From contig CAYFOR010000001.1 in the NCBI GenBank assembly GCA_964344785.1, positions 1 through 64,000 of the forward strand: a stretch of 64,000 nucleotides of DNA, read 5' to 3'. The notes beneath the pieces were generated by a model, which searched no databases, was not told where the DNA came from, and worked only from the letters and a program-made list of their open reading frames with translations. The stretch is from Thiopontia sp964344785 (GTDB lineage: Bacteria > Pseudomonadota > Gammaproteobacteria > GCF-002020875). The position numbers were made by a program, and so were the translations under genes. Shown here piece after piece: positions 45,560-53,191 of this stretch; position 1 is the stretch's first letter; every line of letters starts with the position of its first letter.

Positions 45560-46503
45560 GCGATCAACACTCCATGAAGCTGTTCCGCCAGATCGATTGC
45601 AATACGGCGCTGAGCATCCAGCGTAGAGGCTGCCATGTGTGGTGTCACGGTCACCCTTGGGTGGGCGAGAAGTGGGTGAGAATAGTTGTGCGCTTCAGGA
45701 CTGGCATCAAAGGGAGGTTCGGGATCCAGCACGTCAAGCGCGGCCCAACCGATTTGTTCTGAGTTCAGCGCCTCCAACAGCGCCTCTTCATCAATGAGAG
45801 CCGCTCTGGCACTGTTGACCAGCAATAACCCGGAACGCACTTTGGAAAACTGGTCACGCCCCAGCATATGACGGTTGTCACTGGTTAGGCGCGCATGAAA
45901 TGAGAGCAGGTCAAGCCGTGGCAGCATCGACTCAAAGTCATCGACCAGTTCCCCCCCCAGCTCAATAAAGCGTTCATGTCCGGCACTACCTGGGTCATAC
46001 CCCAGCAATTTACAGCCAAACGGTGCCAGCCTCTCCGCCACTGCCAGACCCACACGCCCAAGCCCGACCAGCCCGACCGTGAGACACTGCAACTCTCTCC
46101 CTTCAAGCAGATGGCGCCGAAAGTCCCCGCTTGCGATAAAGCGTTCCGCCTCAGGAAAACGGCGACACAGTGAGAGAATCTGTCCTACTGCATACTCCGC
46201 ACCTGAAATACTGTTTCCCGCAGGCACGGTATGGACCGCAATACCGCGACGCTGCGCTTCATCCAAGTCAATATTATCAACTCCAGTACCTGCCCGGCCC
46301 ACTACCTGAAGCTTCGGAGCATGCTTGAAAAGTTGACCATCCACCTGAACTACACTCTTGACAACAACTGCATCCGACTTCGCAACGGCGTCCAACACAG
46401 CGGCACGCTCAAGCCCAAGTGAGAGATGTACTTCTGCAAACTGCGCCATACGGTCCACCCCGTCAGGGTGTATCGCTTCCAGAATGGTAATTCTCGGCCT
46501 CAT
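45556..46503 (-). CDS. D-2-hydroxyacid dehydrogenase (phosphoglycerate dehydrogenase-like)
   Basis: 315 residues without an ACT domain. NAD loop LVGLGRVGLAVAERL (near 145) and the active-site trio: Arg in VNSARAALID (near 232), Glu in LDVLDPEPPFD (near 262) and His in VTPHMAAST (near 289). It oxidises a D-2-hydroxyacid such as 3-phosphoglycerate to the ketoacid. Between two pathway genes with ATGA overlaps on both sides, it is probably a dedicated enzyme making a ketoacid for later amination. Confidence 0.9.
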   Translation of the reverse strand: MRPRITILEAIHPDGVDRMAQFAEVHLSLGLERAAVLDAVAKSDAVVVKSVVQVDGQLFKHAPKLQVVGRAGTGVDNIDLDEAQRRGIAVHTVPAGNSISGAEYAVGQILSLCRRFPEAERFIASGDFRRHLLEGRELQCLTVGLVGLGRVGLAVAERLAPFGCKLLGYDPGSAGHERFIELGGELVDDFESMLPRLDLLSFHARLTSDNRHMLGRDQFSKVRSGLLLVNSARAALIDEEALLEALNSEQIGWAALDVLDPEPPFDASPEAHNYSHPLLAHPRVTVTPHMAASTLDAQRRIAIDLAEQLHGVLIA

Positions 46504-47534
46504 TTGCTCACCACACGGAGAGATTTGTAGGGGACCACTCTGCTTCCCAACGGAACATCCACCTCAGGCAACGGTTCCCCCTTGGCCAGCGAGACCACAT
46601 CCTCCAGCAGTGGCACCCCTGCAGCAATACTGACCACAACACTGCCACTTTGCCGGGGATTGATCTCCAGTACACAGGGGTTTCCCTGGCGGTCGTACAT
46701 CACATCGCAATCGTAAAGCCAGGAGAGGTTGAACCCTTTGATCAGCTGCTCTCCCAGTTGCTGCAACTCGGGAGCATCAACCAGTGTATGCCCCTCATTG
46801 GGTACTGCGGAATCAATACGCCTGCGAGCAACCACACGCATCGGTTCCCCCTTCCATGCCAGCATATCAAGATCATGTACCGGTTCTTCAAGTCGTTCCA
46901 TTACCAGTACAGGAAATGACTCCGAGAACCCTTGCAGATAGCGGTTCTTGAAGTGCTCCAGATCCATATGGATCTCACGTCGGTCATCAAACCGCTGCTC
47001 CCCTTCAATATCACTGCGGATCACACAGACCCCCCGTCCTCCCCGCTCCGAAGAGGGTTTGATCACAAACTCGGGAAGCTCCTTTGCAAAGTCAGCAATC
47101 ACTGCCTCCAGTGAGGTAATACTTGTAGTCTCTTTCCAGGCAGGCATCTTTACCCCCAATAACTCAAGGCGGCGGTAGGTCTCTACCTTGCTGGAGACCG
47201 TCTGTACCACCTCCGTCGGCGCACAGGCCAGAATCCGTTCACCCGACTCAACACGCTGTCGCGCTTCGGCAAGCGCAAGCGCCTCTTCATCCGAAGTAGG
47301 CAGAATCAGATCCACCTGAAAACGCTCTGCAATCTCGATAATGGCGTCCACATAACCCGGCTCTGCACCCATCGGAGTCAGTGCGAAGTGGTCACAAAAG
47401 TGACGGCCGATGGCGCTCTCCTGGGCGTCCACACCCACAACCTTGATATCATGGCGTTGGCTCTCTTTAAGCCCCTGGATCATTTGCGGGGCCATCTCAC
47501 CGCCTACACATGTCAATAGAATAGTAAAGCTCAC
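46500..47534 (-). CDS. ATP-grasp ligase (CarB-like domain)
   Basis: 344 residues. N-terminal pre-ATP-grasp domain (ILLTCVGGEMAPQMIQGL), then FVIKPSSERGGRGVCVIRS (near 155, the ATP-binding loop), MERLEEPVHDLDMLAW near 210 and the metal site CVLEINPRQSGSVVVS near 275. It resembles the large-subunit fold of carbamoyl phosphate synthase and peptide ligases. It is the second ATP-grasp gene of this block and overlaps the hydroxyacid dehydrogenase by 4 bp. It probably forms an amide or carbamate on an intermediate of the locus. Confidence 0.82.
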   Translation of the reverse strand: MSFTILLTCVGGEMAPQMIQGLKESQRHDIKVVGVDAQESAIGRHFCDHFALTPMGAEPGYVDAIIEIAERFQVDLILPTSDEEALALAEARQRVESGERILACAPTEVVQTVSSKVETYRRLELLGVKMPAWKETTSITSLEAVIADFAKELPEFVIKPSSERGGRGVCVIRSDIEGEQRFDDRREIHMDLEHFKNRYLQGFSESFPVLVMERLEEPVHDLDMLAWKGEPMRVVARRRIDSAVPNEGHTLVDAPELQQLGEQLIKGFNLSWLYDCDVMYDRQGNPCVLEINPRQSGSVVVSIAAGVPLLEDVVSLAKGEPLPEVDVPLGSRVVPYKSLRVVSK

Positions 47535-47606
47535 GATAGTTTCTCAACGAATTCCAAGGATAGAGTCACAAAAGGCCATATTCGGATCACTTCACTGCAA
47601 GTTGAC

Positions 47607-47621
47607 CGGTAGTCACTACCG
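47607..47621. promoter_or_regulatory. 15-bp palindrome in the gap after the NeuB-family gene
   Basis: CGGTAGT-C-ACTACCG, perfect 7-bp arms around one base, lies in the 106-bp gap between the synthase stop (47641) and the ATP-grasp start (47534). No T tract follows on either strand. With the similar palindrome at 30312-30326 this is one of two such elements in the long operon; the sequences themselves differ. It may be an operator or an RNA-processing hairpin. Confidence 0.4.
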
Positions 47622-47640
47622 TAGTGCAACCGCAGGCTCT

Positions 47641-48690
47641 TTATTCGAACAGCCCCTCAGTTACCGGTTCATCCACTGCCAGATCGCGAACGGCCCGGCA
47701 GCCCAGCACCTCATCATAACGTGCGGGCTCCAGTCCTCTGTGCTCTGGCAAAGGACGTTTGACCGTCAAATTCTCCTCTGTAAACCGCTCACCTGCAGCC
47801 AATGCACGACGCACAACCAGACAACGCATGAATTTCTTTCGTGTCCCACCCAGAATCTCAGCACTCTCTTTGCCGACGTGTTTTCCCATCACAGTCTCTG
47901 CCTGACGTACCCGGGTTACCAATCTGCGCAGACCCTCAGGATCAACCGAGATATGATGATCCAAACCACTACGTGAGGGGTCCAGAGTAAAGTGTTTCTC
48001 AATCATGCTCGCTCCGGCCGCAACAGCAAGTGCCGCCGCTTCATCTCCCAGCGAGTGGTCCGAAAAGCCGACCGGTACTTCCCACTTCCTAGACATCCGC
48101 TCCATAGTCGCGAGATTGAGTGTTTCAGGAGGTGCCGGGTAGAGGGAGGTACACTGAAAGAGGGCAATCTTGTCCGCCCCCTCCTGCCGTACCATCTTTA
48201 GTGCGGTATCAAGCTCTGCCTCCTCTGCCATACCACTGGAGATCAGAATGGGCCTGCTGTAGCCGGCAATACGGCGAATCAGCGGGAGATGGGTCAGCAA
48301 TCCCGATGAAACCTTGTGTGCGGCTGGCTGCAGTGCCTCAACCCATTGCAGGGTGTTGAAATCACCTGCGGTAGTGAGTGGCTCCATACCCAATGAACGG
48401 GCCAATTCAAACATCCTGGCGGTCTCTTCACGGGTCAGGCCCGCCCCCTTGAATACCTTATGACTCTCACTGCCTACCACATAGTTCTCATCGGCATCGA
48501 TGGTCTGCAACTTGATGGCGTCTGCCCCGGCACGAGCCGCCTCTTCGACCATCCTGGCACACTGCTCGACACTCCCCTCATGGTTGACTCCAATCTCGGC
48601 AATCACCACAACCGGTGCATCCGGGCCAATTCTGCGGCGCCCAAATGGGATGGATGCCACACGATCCGTCTCTTCCATTTCGAGCTTCAT
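47641..48690 (-). CDS. NeuB-family nonulosonate synthase (pseudaminic/legionaminic type)
   Basis: 349 residues from the ATG at 48690, with GAGAG upstream. NeuB barrel: VVIAEIGVNHEGSVEQ (near 30), AGADAIKLQTIDADENYV, FQCTSLYPAP (near 195), VGFSDHSLGDEAAALAVAAGASMIEKHFTLD, then a C-terminal SAF domain (RRALAAGERFTEENLTVKRP). Makes a C9 2-keto-3-deoxy acid from PEP and a 6-deoxy diamino hexose. Position in a Pse-like operon makes it the PseI candidate. However, the N-terminal motif EIGVNHEGS is nearer NeuB/LegI than the ELSANH of typical PseI. Confidence 0.85.
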   Translation of the reverse strand: MKLEMEETDRVASIPFGRRRIGPDAPVVVIAEIGVNHEGSVEQCARMVEEAARAGADAIKLQTIDADENYVVGSESHKVFKGAGLTREETARMFELARSLGMEPLTTAGDFNTLQWVEALQPAAHKVSSGLLTHLPLIRRIAGYSRPILISSGMAEEAELDTALKMVRQEGADKIALFQCTSLYPAPPETLNLATMERMSRKWEVPVGFSDHSLGDEAAALAVAAGASMIEKHFTLDPSRSGLDHHISVDPEGLRRLVTRVRQAETVMGKHVGKESAEILGGTRKKFMRCLVVRRALAAGERFTEENLTVKRPLPEHRGLEPARYDEVLGCRAVRDLAVDEPVTEGLFE

Positions 48691-48706
48691 CACTTTTCTC
48701 TCTTAT

Positions 48707-49684
48707 TCAAACGGAATATTCACTCATGACTGCCGCTACTCGCCTGCCTCCTCCCCCATCGACGGCCCCACGTCCCATTCTGGCCATCTCTCCTCGCCTA
48801 GAGCAGTCTTGAAGCAGTGCTTGGAGCTGATTCATCATCATCTCGACCGTAAGCCCCGAAGCGATACCCAGGTTTTGGGTAGCCCCCTGTTCCACAGCCC
48901 ACTCCACCTGATTACGTTGATTGTCGGCCACAATCACAGACAGTGAAGGTCTGCCGGCAGCCATGCGCTCAAACAGACTGACACCACCAGCACCCATAAC
49001 CAGCTGTACTGAAGACATCAACTCACACATTGCCCTGGTATCGACATACAACTCAACTTCCACCCTTCCCATCGAAACGGCATTACGTAATGCTGCAAGA
49101 TGGGGCGCACCACTGCCAATTGCGATCGCCACTTTCCCCTTGAAACCAGTCTGCTCCAGAGCCTGCAGGGCCAAACTACTCAGATTATGTGAATCACGCA
49201 GACCAAAGGCGAGGAGTACACTGTCAACCTCACCTTCAGGTTCACGAAGTCCCGCGTAGCAGGGATCGAGCAACGCATAGCGAGCACCAGAAAGCAGACG
49301 GGAATCTCCGATCAGATGGTGAGGTACAACGTGCAGGCTCGGCGCAATGATCAGGTCCGCTTGCTCCGAGGCCGTACCGAGATCGTCGATCTGGGCCAAA
49401 ACACCGCAACGTCCCTTCCACTCCTTTCGCTGCGCCTCACTGAAACTGTAACCATCCATCAAAACCCCACGGAACGAGGCAAGATCCGGCAACATTTGTC
49501 CACTATAGGAGATGCCCATCCCTTCTGCCTCGATCCTTTCAGCCCATGATTCACCGCCGGGATCCAATACAAAATGAACCGGCTGAAGGCGTTTAAGCTC
49601 CTTTGCCAATGTAAGGCAACGCGCCAGATGCCCCCCTCCCACTTCTGGTGTCGAAGCAACGCGAAAGACCCAGCCTCCGGCCAC
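48707..49684 (-). CDS. PseG/SpsG-like UDP-sugar hydrolase
   Basis: About 325 residues from the GTG at 49684; the open frame further upstream lies inside the neighbouring oxidoreductase gene. The GT-B-like fold is marked by VFRVASTPEVGGGHLARCLTL (the PseG N-terminal glycine loop and His), ILMDGYSF-type and LAQIDDLG segments, SVLLAFGLRDSHNL, and MGAGGVSLFERMAAGRPSL. PseG removes UDP from UDP-2,4-diacetamido-2,4,6-trideoxy-hexose, giving the free sugar for the synthase encoded next. The gap to the synthase is 16 bp. Confidence 0.8.
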   Translation of the reverse strand: MAGGWVFRVASTPEVGGGHLARCLTLAKELKRLQPVHFVLDPGGESWAERIEAEGMGISYSGQMLPDLASFRGVLMDGYSFSEAQRKEWKGRCGVLAQIDDLGTASEQADLIIAPSLHVVPHHLIGDSRLLSGARYALLDPCYAGLREPEGEVDSVLLAFGLRDSHNLSSLALQALEQTGFKGKVAIAIGSGAPHLAALRNAVSMGRVEVELYVDTRAMCELMSSVQLVMGAGGVSLFERMAAGRPSLSVIVADNQRNQVEWAVEQGATQNLGIASGLTVEMMMNQLQALLQDCSRRGEMARMGRGAVDGGGGRRVAAVMSEYSV

Positions 49685-49697
49685 TGACTGGGTTCCG

Positions 49698-50666
49698 TTA
49701 ACCGGGAAGACCTGCCATACGACGTGCACGAACGGTCTCGTGCAGGATACGGGCAGCCTCCACCCCATCACATGCGGGCTTCTCTTGCCCTTCAACACAA
49801 GCAAGAAAAGATGCCATCTCTACCTTGTAGTCCTCTGCTGCACTACTCTCCCACACCCACTGATTGAGCAGGGTACCATCGGTTGACGTATGCTGAAGAC
49901 GACGGTTGCTGATCTCCAGGCGTAGAAAGCCGCTTGAGCCACAAATTTCCGTTACCCTGTATTTTGGACGGGTGATGTAATCCACGTGAGTAACCGAAAC
50001 CAAACCATCAGGATGACGCAACATGATATCCGCACAGTCGTCACTTTCGATCTCCAGTTGACCACTGGTTCTCGCCTCGCATGCCACCGTCTCACCCGCT
50101 CCAAAAAGATAGTTGGCCAGATCGAGTTCATGAATGGAGTCAAACAGCACACCACCGCTCTTCGGATCAGCGGCATACCCTTTTCGATAATCACTATCCG
50201 GTCGCCAATCGGGCAGATAGGAGCCACACATCAGCCGACTCCAGAGTATCTCTCCAATCGCGTTAGACTCAATCAGTGACTTTGCCTTGCGAACACCAGG
50301 GTGGTAACGCAGATTCTGCCCTACAAAAAAGACCCGTCCAGTACTGGCAGCAGCCTCAACCAGTGCATCCAGCCCCTCTATGGTATGTGCCAGTGGCTTC
50401 TCTACAAAGATGTGGCACTCCTGATCCAGGGCTGCGGCGCAATGATCAATATGGTGCGCATTCGGTGTTGCAACAACAACCGCTTCGCCTCCTCGAAGAG
50501 CGGCCTCGACACTGTCAACAGTCCGCCCCCCCTTCTCTTCGAGCATGGCTTGCCGCTGCGTGTCAGGGTCAAACCCGATCACCTCCGCACCAAGCTCAAT
50601 GAGGTTAGTTGCATGACGCAGACCAATGGAGCCCAACCCAAGAACCGCAACTACACGCCTAGCCAT
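49698..50666 (-). CDS. Gfo/Idh/MocA-family oxidoreductase
   Basis: 322 residues. AVLGLGSIGLRHATNL (residues 7-22), VVATPNAHHIDHCAAAL near 68, the active-site Lys in IFVEKPLAHT near 90, and GGVLFDSIHELDLANYLFG near 170 with a catalytic-type His. Such enzymes act on a ring or side-chain carbon of a sugar. Similar genes occur in some nonulosonic-acid operons, where a change at one carbon distinguishes epimers; here the reaction is not known. It overlaps the GNAT gene by 8 bp. Confidence 0.88.
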   Translation of the reverse strand: MARRVVAVLGLGSIGLRHATNLIELGAEVIGFDPDTQRQAMLEEKGGRTVDSVEAALRGGEAVVVATPNAHHIDHCAAALDQECHIFVEKPLAHTIEGLDALVEAAASTGRVFFVGQNLRYHPGVRKAKSLIESNAIGEILWSRLMCGSYLPDWRPDSDYRKGYAADPKSGGVLFDSIHELDLANYLFGAGETVACEARTSGQLEIESDDCADIMLRHPDGLVSVTHVDYITRPKYRVTEICGSSGFLRLEISNRRLQHTSTDGTLLNQWVWESSAAEDYKVEMASFLACVEGQEKPACDGVEAARILHETVRARRMAGLPG

Positions 50667-51216
50667 TTTGCGCTAACCACTCACTACGTAATAGACCAAA
50701 CTCAATACAGTCCACAAACTCGTTATCACAAAACGCGTGACCTCTGCGGACCCCTTCAGTGGCAAAATTGAGTTTCTCGAAGAGCCTGACCGAAGGTCGG
50801 TTGACCACATAGGCGGATGCTGTCACCTTGTTTAGCTCCAGCTCCTGAAAGGCAAACCGTGCCAGCAGCATGATCGCCTCACCGCCAAACCCCTTTCCAT
50901 GGCTCCGGCTATCCCCAATCAGAATACCAATGCTGCCGCGACGATGGTTCCAGTCCACTGGCCCCAGCTTGATGTTGCCAATGTGCTGGTCATCCTCTAT
51001 GGTGGCGACCGCAAACAGATAACTGTTTTTATCCTTCTCCATCGACGTGACATAGTCACGAAGGGACTCTCTATCCCAAACTCGATAACGGCTCTCCAGA
51101 TAACGGTTGATCTCGGGATTGTTCATCCACTTGCAGTAGCACTCTGTGATTTCATCCAGACGTAACTGCCGCAAGCGGATACGCTGCCCATCCAGTTGGT
51201 ACTGGTCAACATTCAC
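50659..51216 (-). CDS. GNAT N-acyltransferase, PseH-like
   Basis: 185 residues, a single GNAT domain of the RimJ/PseH type. IRLRQLRLDEITECYCKWMNNP opens the fold, GSIGILIGDSRSHGKGFGGEA (near 97) is the acetyl-CoA pyrophosphate-binding stretch, and VNRPSVRLFEKLNF is the last core motif. PseH acetylates the 4-amino group of the UDP-sugar made by PseC. Its position directly after PseB and before PseG fits that step. With the acyl module elsewhere in the locus a different acyl group is also possible. Confidence 0.82.
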   Translation of the reverse strand: MNVDQYQLDGQRIRLRQLRLDEITECYCKWMNNPEINRYLESRYRVWDRESLRDYVTSMEKDKNSYLFAVATIEDDQHIGNIKLGPVDWNHRRGSIGILIGDSRSHGKGFGGEAIMLLARFAFQELELNKVTASAYVVNRPSVRLFEKLNFATEGVRRGHAFCDNEFVDCIEFGLLRSEWLAQNG

Positions 51217-51255
51217 AGCACGCCCTCACCCCTAGAACACAGCATCAAATCTGGC

Positions 51256-52284
51256 TCAATCCGCCATCATCTCCTTGAGTGCCACTTCATCCAGCCACAT
51301 TGAATTGAGATTACTTGCATACTCAAACTCCCCTTCAATCGCTGTGGCCCCTTTCTCGCTCCAACTGGTATAGGCCCACTCATGGAACATCGGTTCAATA
51401 ATATAACGGTCATCCAGCTCAACCGCATTGTGTGCGTCATCCTTGGTAATCATCAGTTCATGCAGCTTTTCTCCGGGACGAATACCAATCAGGTGTGTTG
51501 GCAGTCCTGGTGCCAGTGCATCAGCCAGATCAACAATCTTCATACTGGGGATCTTGGGCACAAACAGCTCTCCCCCCTGCATCGAGGTTAAAGACGAGAG
51601 CACAAACTCCACACCCTGACGCAGGGTGATCCAGAAACGGGTCATACGCTCATCGGTGATCGGCAGGCTTTCAACCCCTTCGGCAACCAATCGCTGAAAC
51701 AGCGGAACAACACTGCCGCGTGAACCGACCACATTTCCATATCGAACCACGGCAAAGGAGGTCTTGCTCTCGCCACTCATCGCATTCGCGGCAATACAGA
51801 TCTTGTCCGCCGCCAGTTTAGTCGCACCATAGAGATTGAGCGGACTTGCGGCCTTGTCTGTTGAAAGTGCCACCATACGCTTTACACCACAGCGTATGGC
51901 TGCCCTGCAGACATTCTCTGTACCAATGATGTTGGTATTGACACACTCAAACGGATTGTACTCAGCAATTGGTACATGCTTCAGGGCTGCCGCATGGATC
52001 ACATAGTCGACTCCGCGCATCGCCATCACTAGCCGCTCCTGATCACGCACATCGCCAATATAGAAGCGGATCTGTTTCTTGTACTCTTCAAACTCGGCAG
52101 CCATTTCATACTGCTTGAGTTCGTCACGAGAGTAGACCACGATCTTTCTTGGGCTGTAGTTCTCCAGCACATACCGAATAAAGGCCTTACCGAAAGAACC
52201 GGTACCACCCGTTACCAGAATGGCACTGTCATTCATGTACTCCGCTTCCATTCCGGACAAAAAAGATTTACTAGAAAAATTCAT
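51256..52284 (-). CDS. pseB: UDP-GlcNAc 4,6-dehydratase (inverting), PseB
   Basis: 342 residues (or 326 if it starts at the ATG at 52236). Extended SDR with AILVTGGTGSFGKAFIRYVL, VVYSRDELKQYEMAAEF, VIHAAALKHVPIAEYNPFE and a YGATKLAADK active site. The DELKQ and ALKHVP strings are characteristic of PseB/FlaA1. It converts UDP-GlcNAc to UDP-2-acetamido-2,6-dideoxy-L-arabino-hexos-4-ulose, the first step to pseudaminic acid. A 156-bp gap upstream suggests an internal promoter. The N-terminal 16 residues before the Rossmann strand are unusual for the family. Confidence 0.92.
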   Translation of the reverse strand: MNFSSKSFLSGMEAEYMNDSAILVTGGTGSFGKAFIRYVLENYSPRKIVVYSRDELKQYEMAAEFEEYKKQIRFYIGDVRDQERLVMAMRGVDYVIHAAALKHVPIAEYNPFECVNTNIIGTENVCRAAIRCGVKRMVALSTDKAASPLNLYGATKLAADKICIAANAMSGESKTSFAVVRYGNVVGSRGSVVPLFQRLVAEGVESLPITDERMTRFWITLRQGVEFVLSSLTSMQGGELFVPKIPSMKIVDLADALAPGLPTHLIGIRPGEKLHELMITKDDAHNAVELDDRYIIEPMFHEWAYTSWSEKGATAIEGEFEYASNLNSMWLDEVALKEMMAD

Positions 52285-52440
52285 TTAACTACCACCCAAT
52301 AATTACCAACACCTACCAATTTAGGCATTTTTTGTTTTACACAGAACCGCGTTACCAAACACTTTTCCAAATCCGTAGCTCAATATCGGCTCTTCATTTA
52401 CCCTCTTCCTGTTTCCTGTTCCCTGCAACCACGCCAGAGG
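52285..52440. other. 156-bp gap upstream of pseB
   Basis: AT-rich spacer between the PIG-L gene stop and pseB, one of the larger gaps in the long operon. It holds a perfect tandem pair of TCCTGTT (52407-52413 and 52414-52420). No hairpin with a T tract is seen. An internal promoter is likely but I cannot point to convincing hexamers. Confidence 0.35.
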
Positions 52441-53133
52441 TCACCAAAGCTCACGAATCACCACAAAGGCCTCGGCCGCCATACAACCGACACTACAACC
52501 CCGAAATCCGGCCAGATGACGTACCCCTTCCATAGACCGGGGGTGAGGAAATGGCCTCATCTCATCTGCATAGGCCTCAAGTGCCTCCATCTTTTGCTCC
52601 AGTTGCTGCGATATATCGACATAGCGGACAGGGCGAAAGCCCGTTTGATCCACTGAGGGGACGGACCACTCCGTACTGGACAGCGTCTCAAAACAGTAGA
52701 TGGAGCGTTTATGCGTGCCCGGCATCGGACGTGTTGCGGTGATCACGGCCTGATGCACGATACGATGATCTACATTCAGATCCCCACCATGATGAGTGTA
52801 GATGATATCCGGATCCACCTCCTGGATGACTGCTTCAATCGGCTTGATCACATCCAGCAGGTCCCCCCGATCAAGACGGTTATCTGGAAAGCAGAGAAAC
52901 GTTGGATCATCATATCCTAGGATATCGGATACCTGACATGCCGCCTGCTTCAACCGATCAACCTCATCCGAGGCACCATCAGCTTCCTCCCCACCTTTTC
53001 TGGAAGTGGCCCCCTCGGCAACAATCAAAACAGAGACACGGTCCCCTTCCATCACATGGCGTGCAATGGTCCCTCCGCAACCGAGCACTTCATCATCCGG
53101 ATGGGCAGCAACGACTAATACGGTTTGTGACAC
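52441..53133 (-). CDS. PIG-L/LmbE-family N-deacetylase
   Basis: 230 residues. The zinc site motif AAHPDDEVLGCGGTIARH (residues 9-26) and the late HHGGDLNVDHRIVHQAV (near 115) are diagnostic. These enzymes remove an N-acetyl group from GlcNAc-type substrates. Between pseC and pseB it would expose an amine, allowing a different acyl, formyl or amino-acid group to be added. This would link the Pse-like route with the acyl and ATP-grasp genes, which is inference. Confidence 0.88.
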   Translation of the reverse strand: MSQTVLVVAAHPDDEVLGCGGTIARHVMEGDRVSVLIVAEGATSRKGGEEADGASDEVDRLKQAACQVSDILGYDDPTFLCFPDNRLDRGDLLDVIKPIEAVIQEVDPDIIYTHHGGDLNVDHRIVHQAVITATRPMPGTHKRSIYCFETLSSTEWSVPSVDQTGFRPVRYVDISQQLEQKMEALEAYADEMRPFPHPRSMEGVRHLAGFRGCSVGCMAAEAFVVIRELW

Positions 53134-53191
53134 TGGCTTGTATCCTTCTTGTTTCAGTCTATAAGGTAGAGCAGTCTTTCTCAGGGAATGG

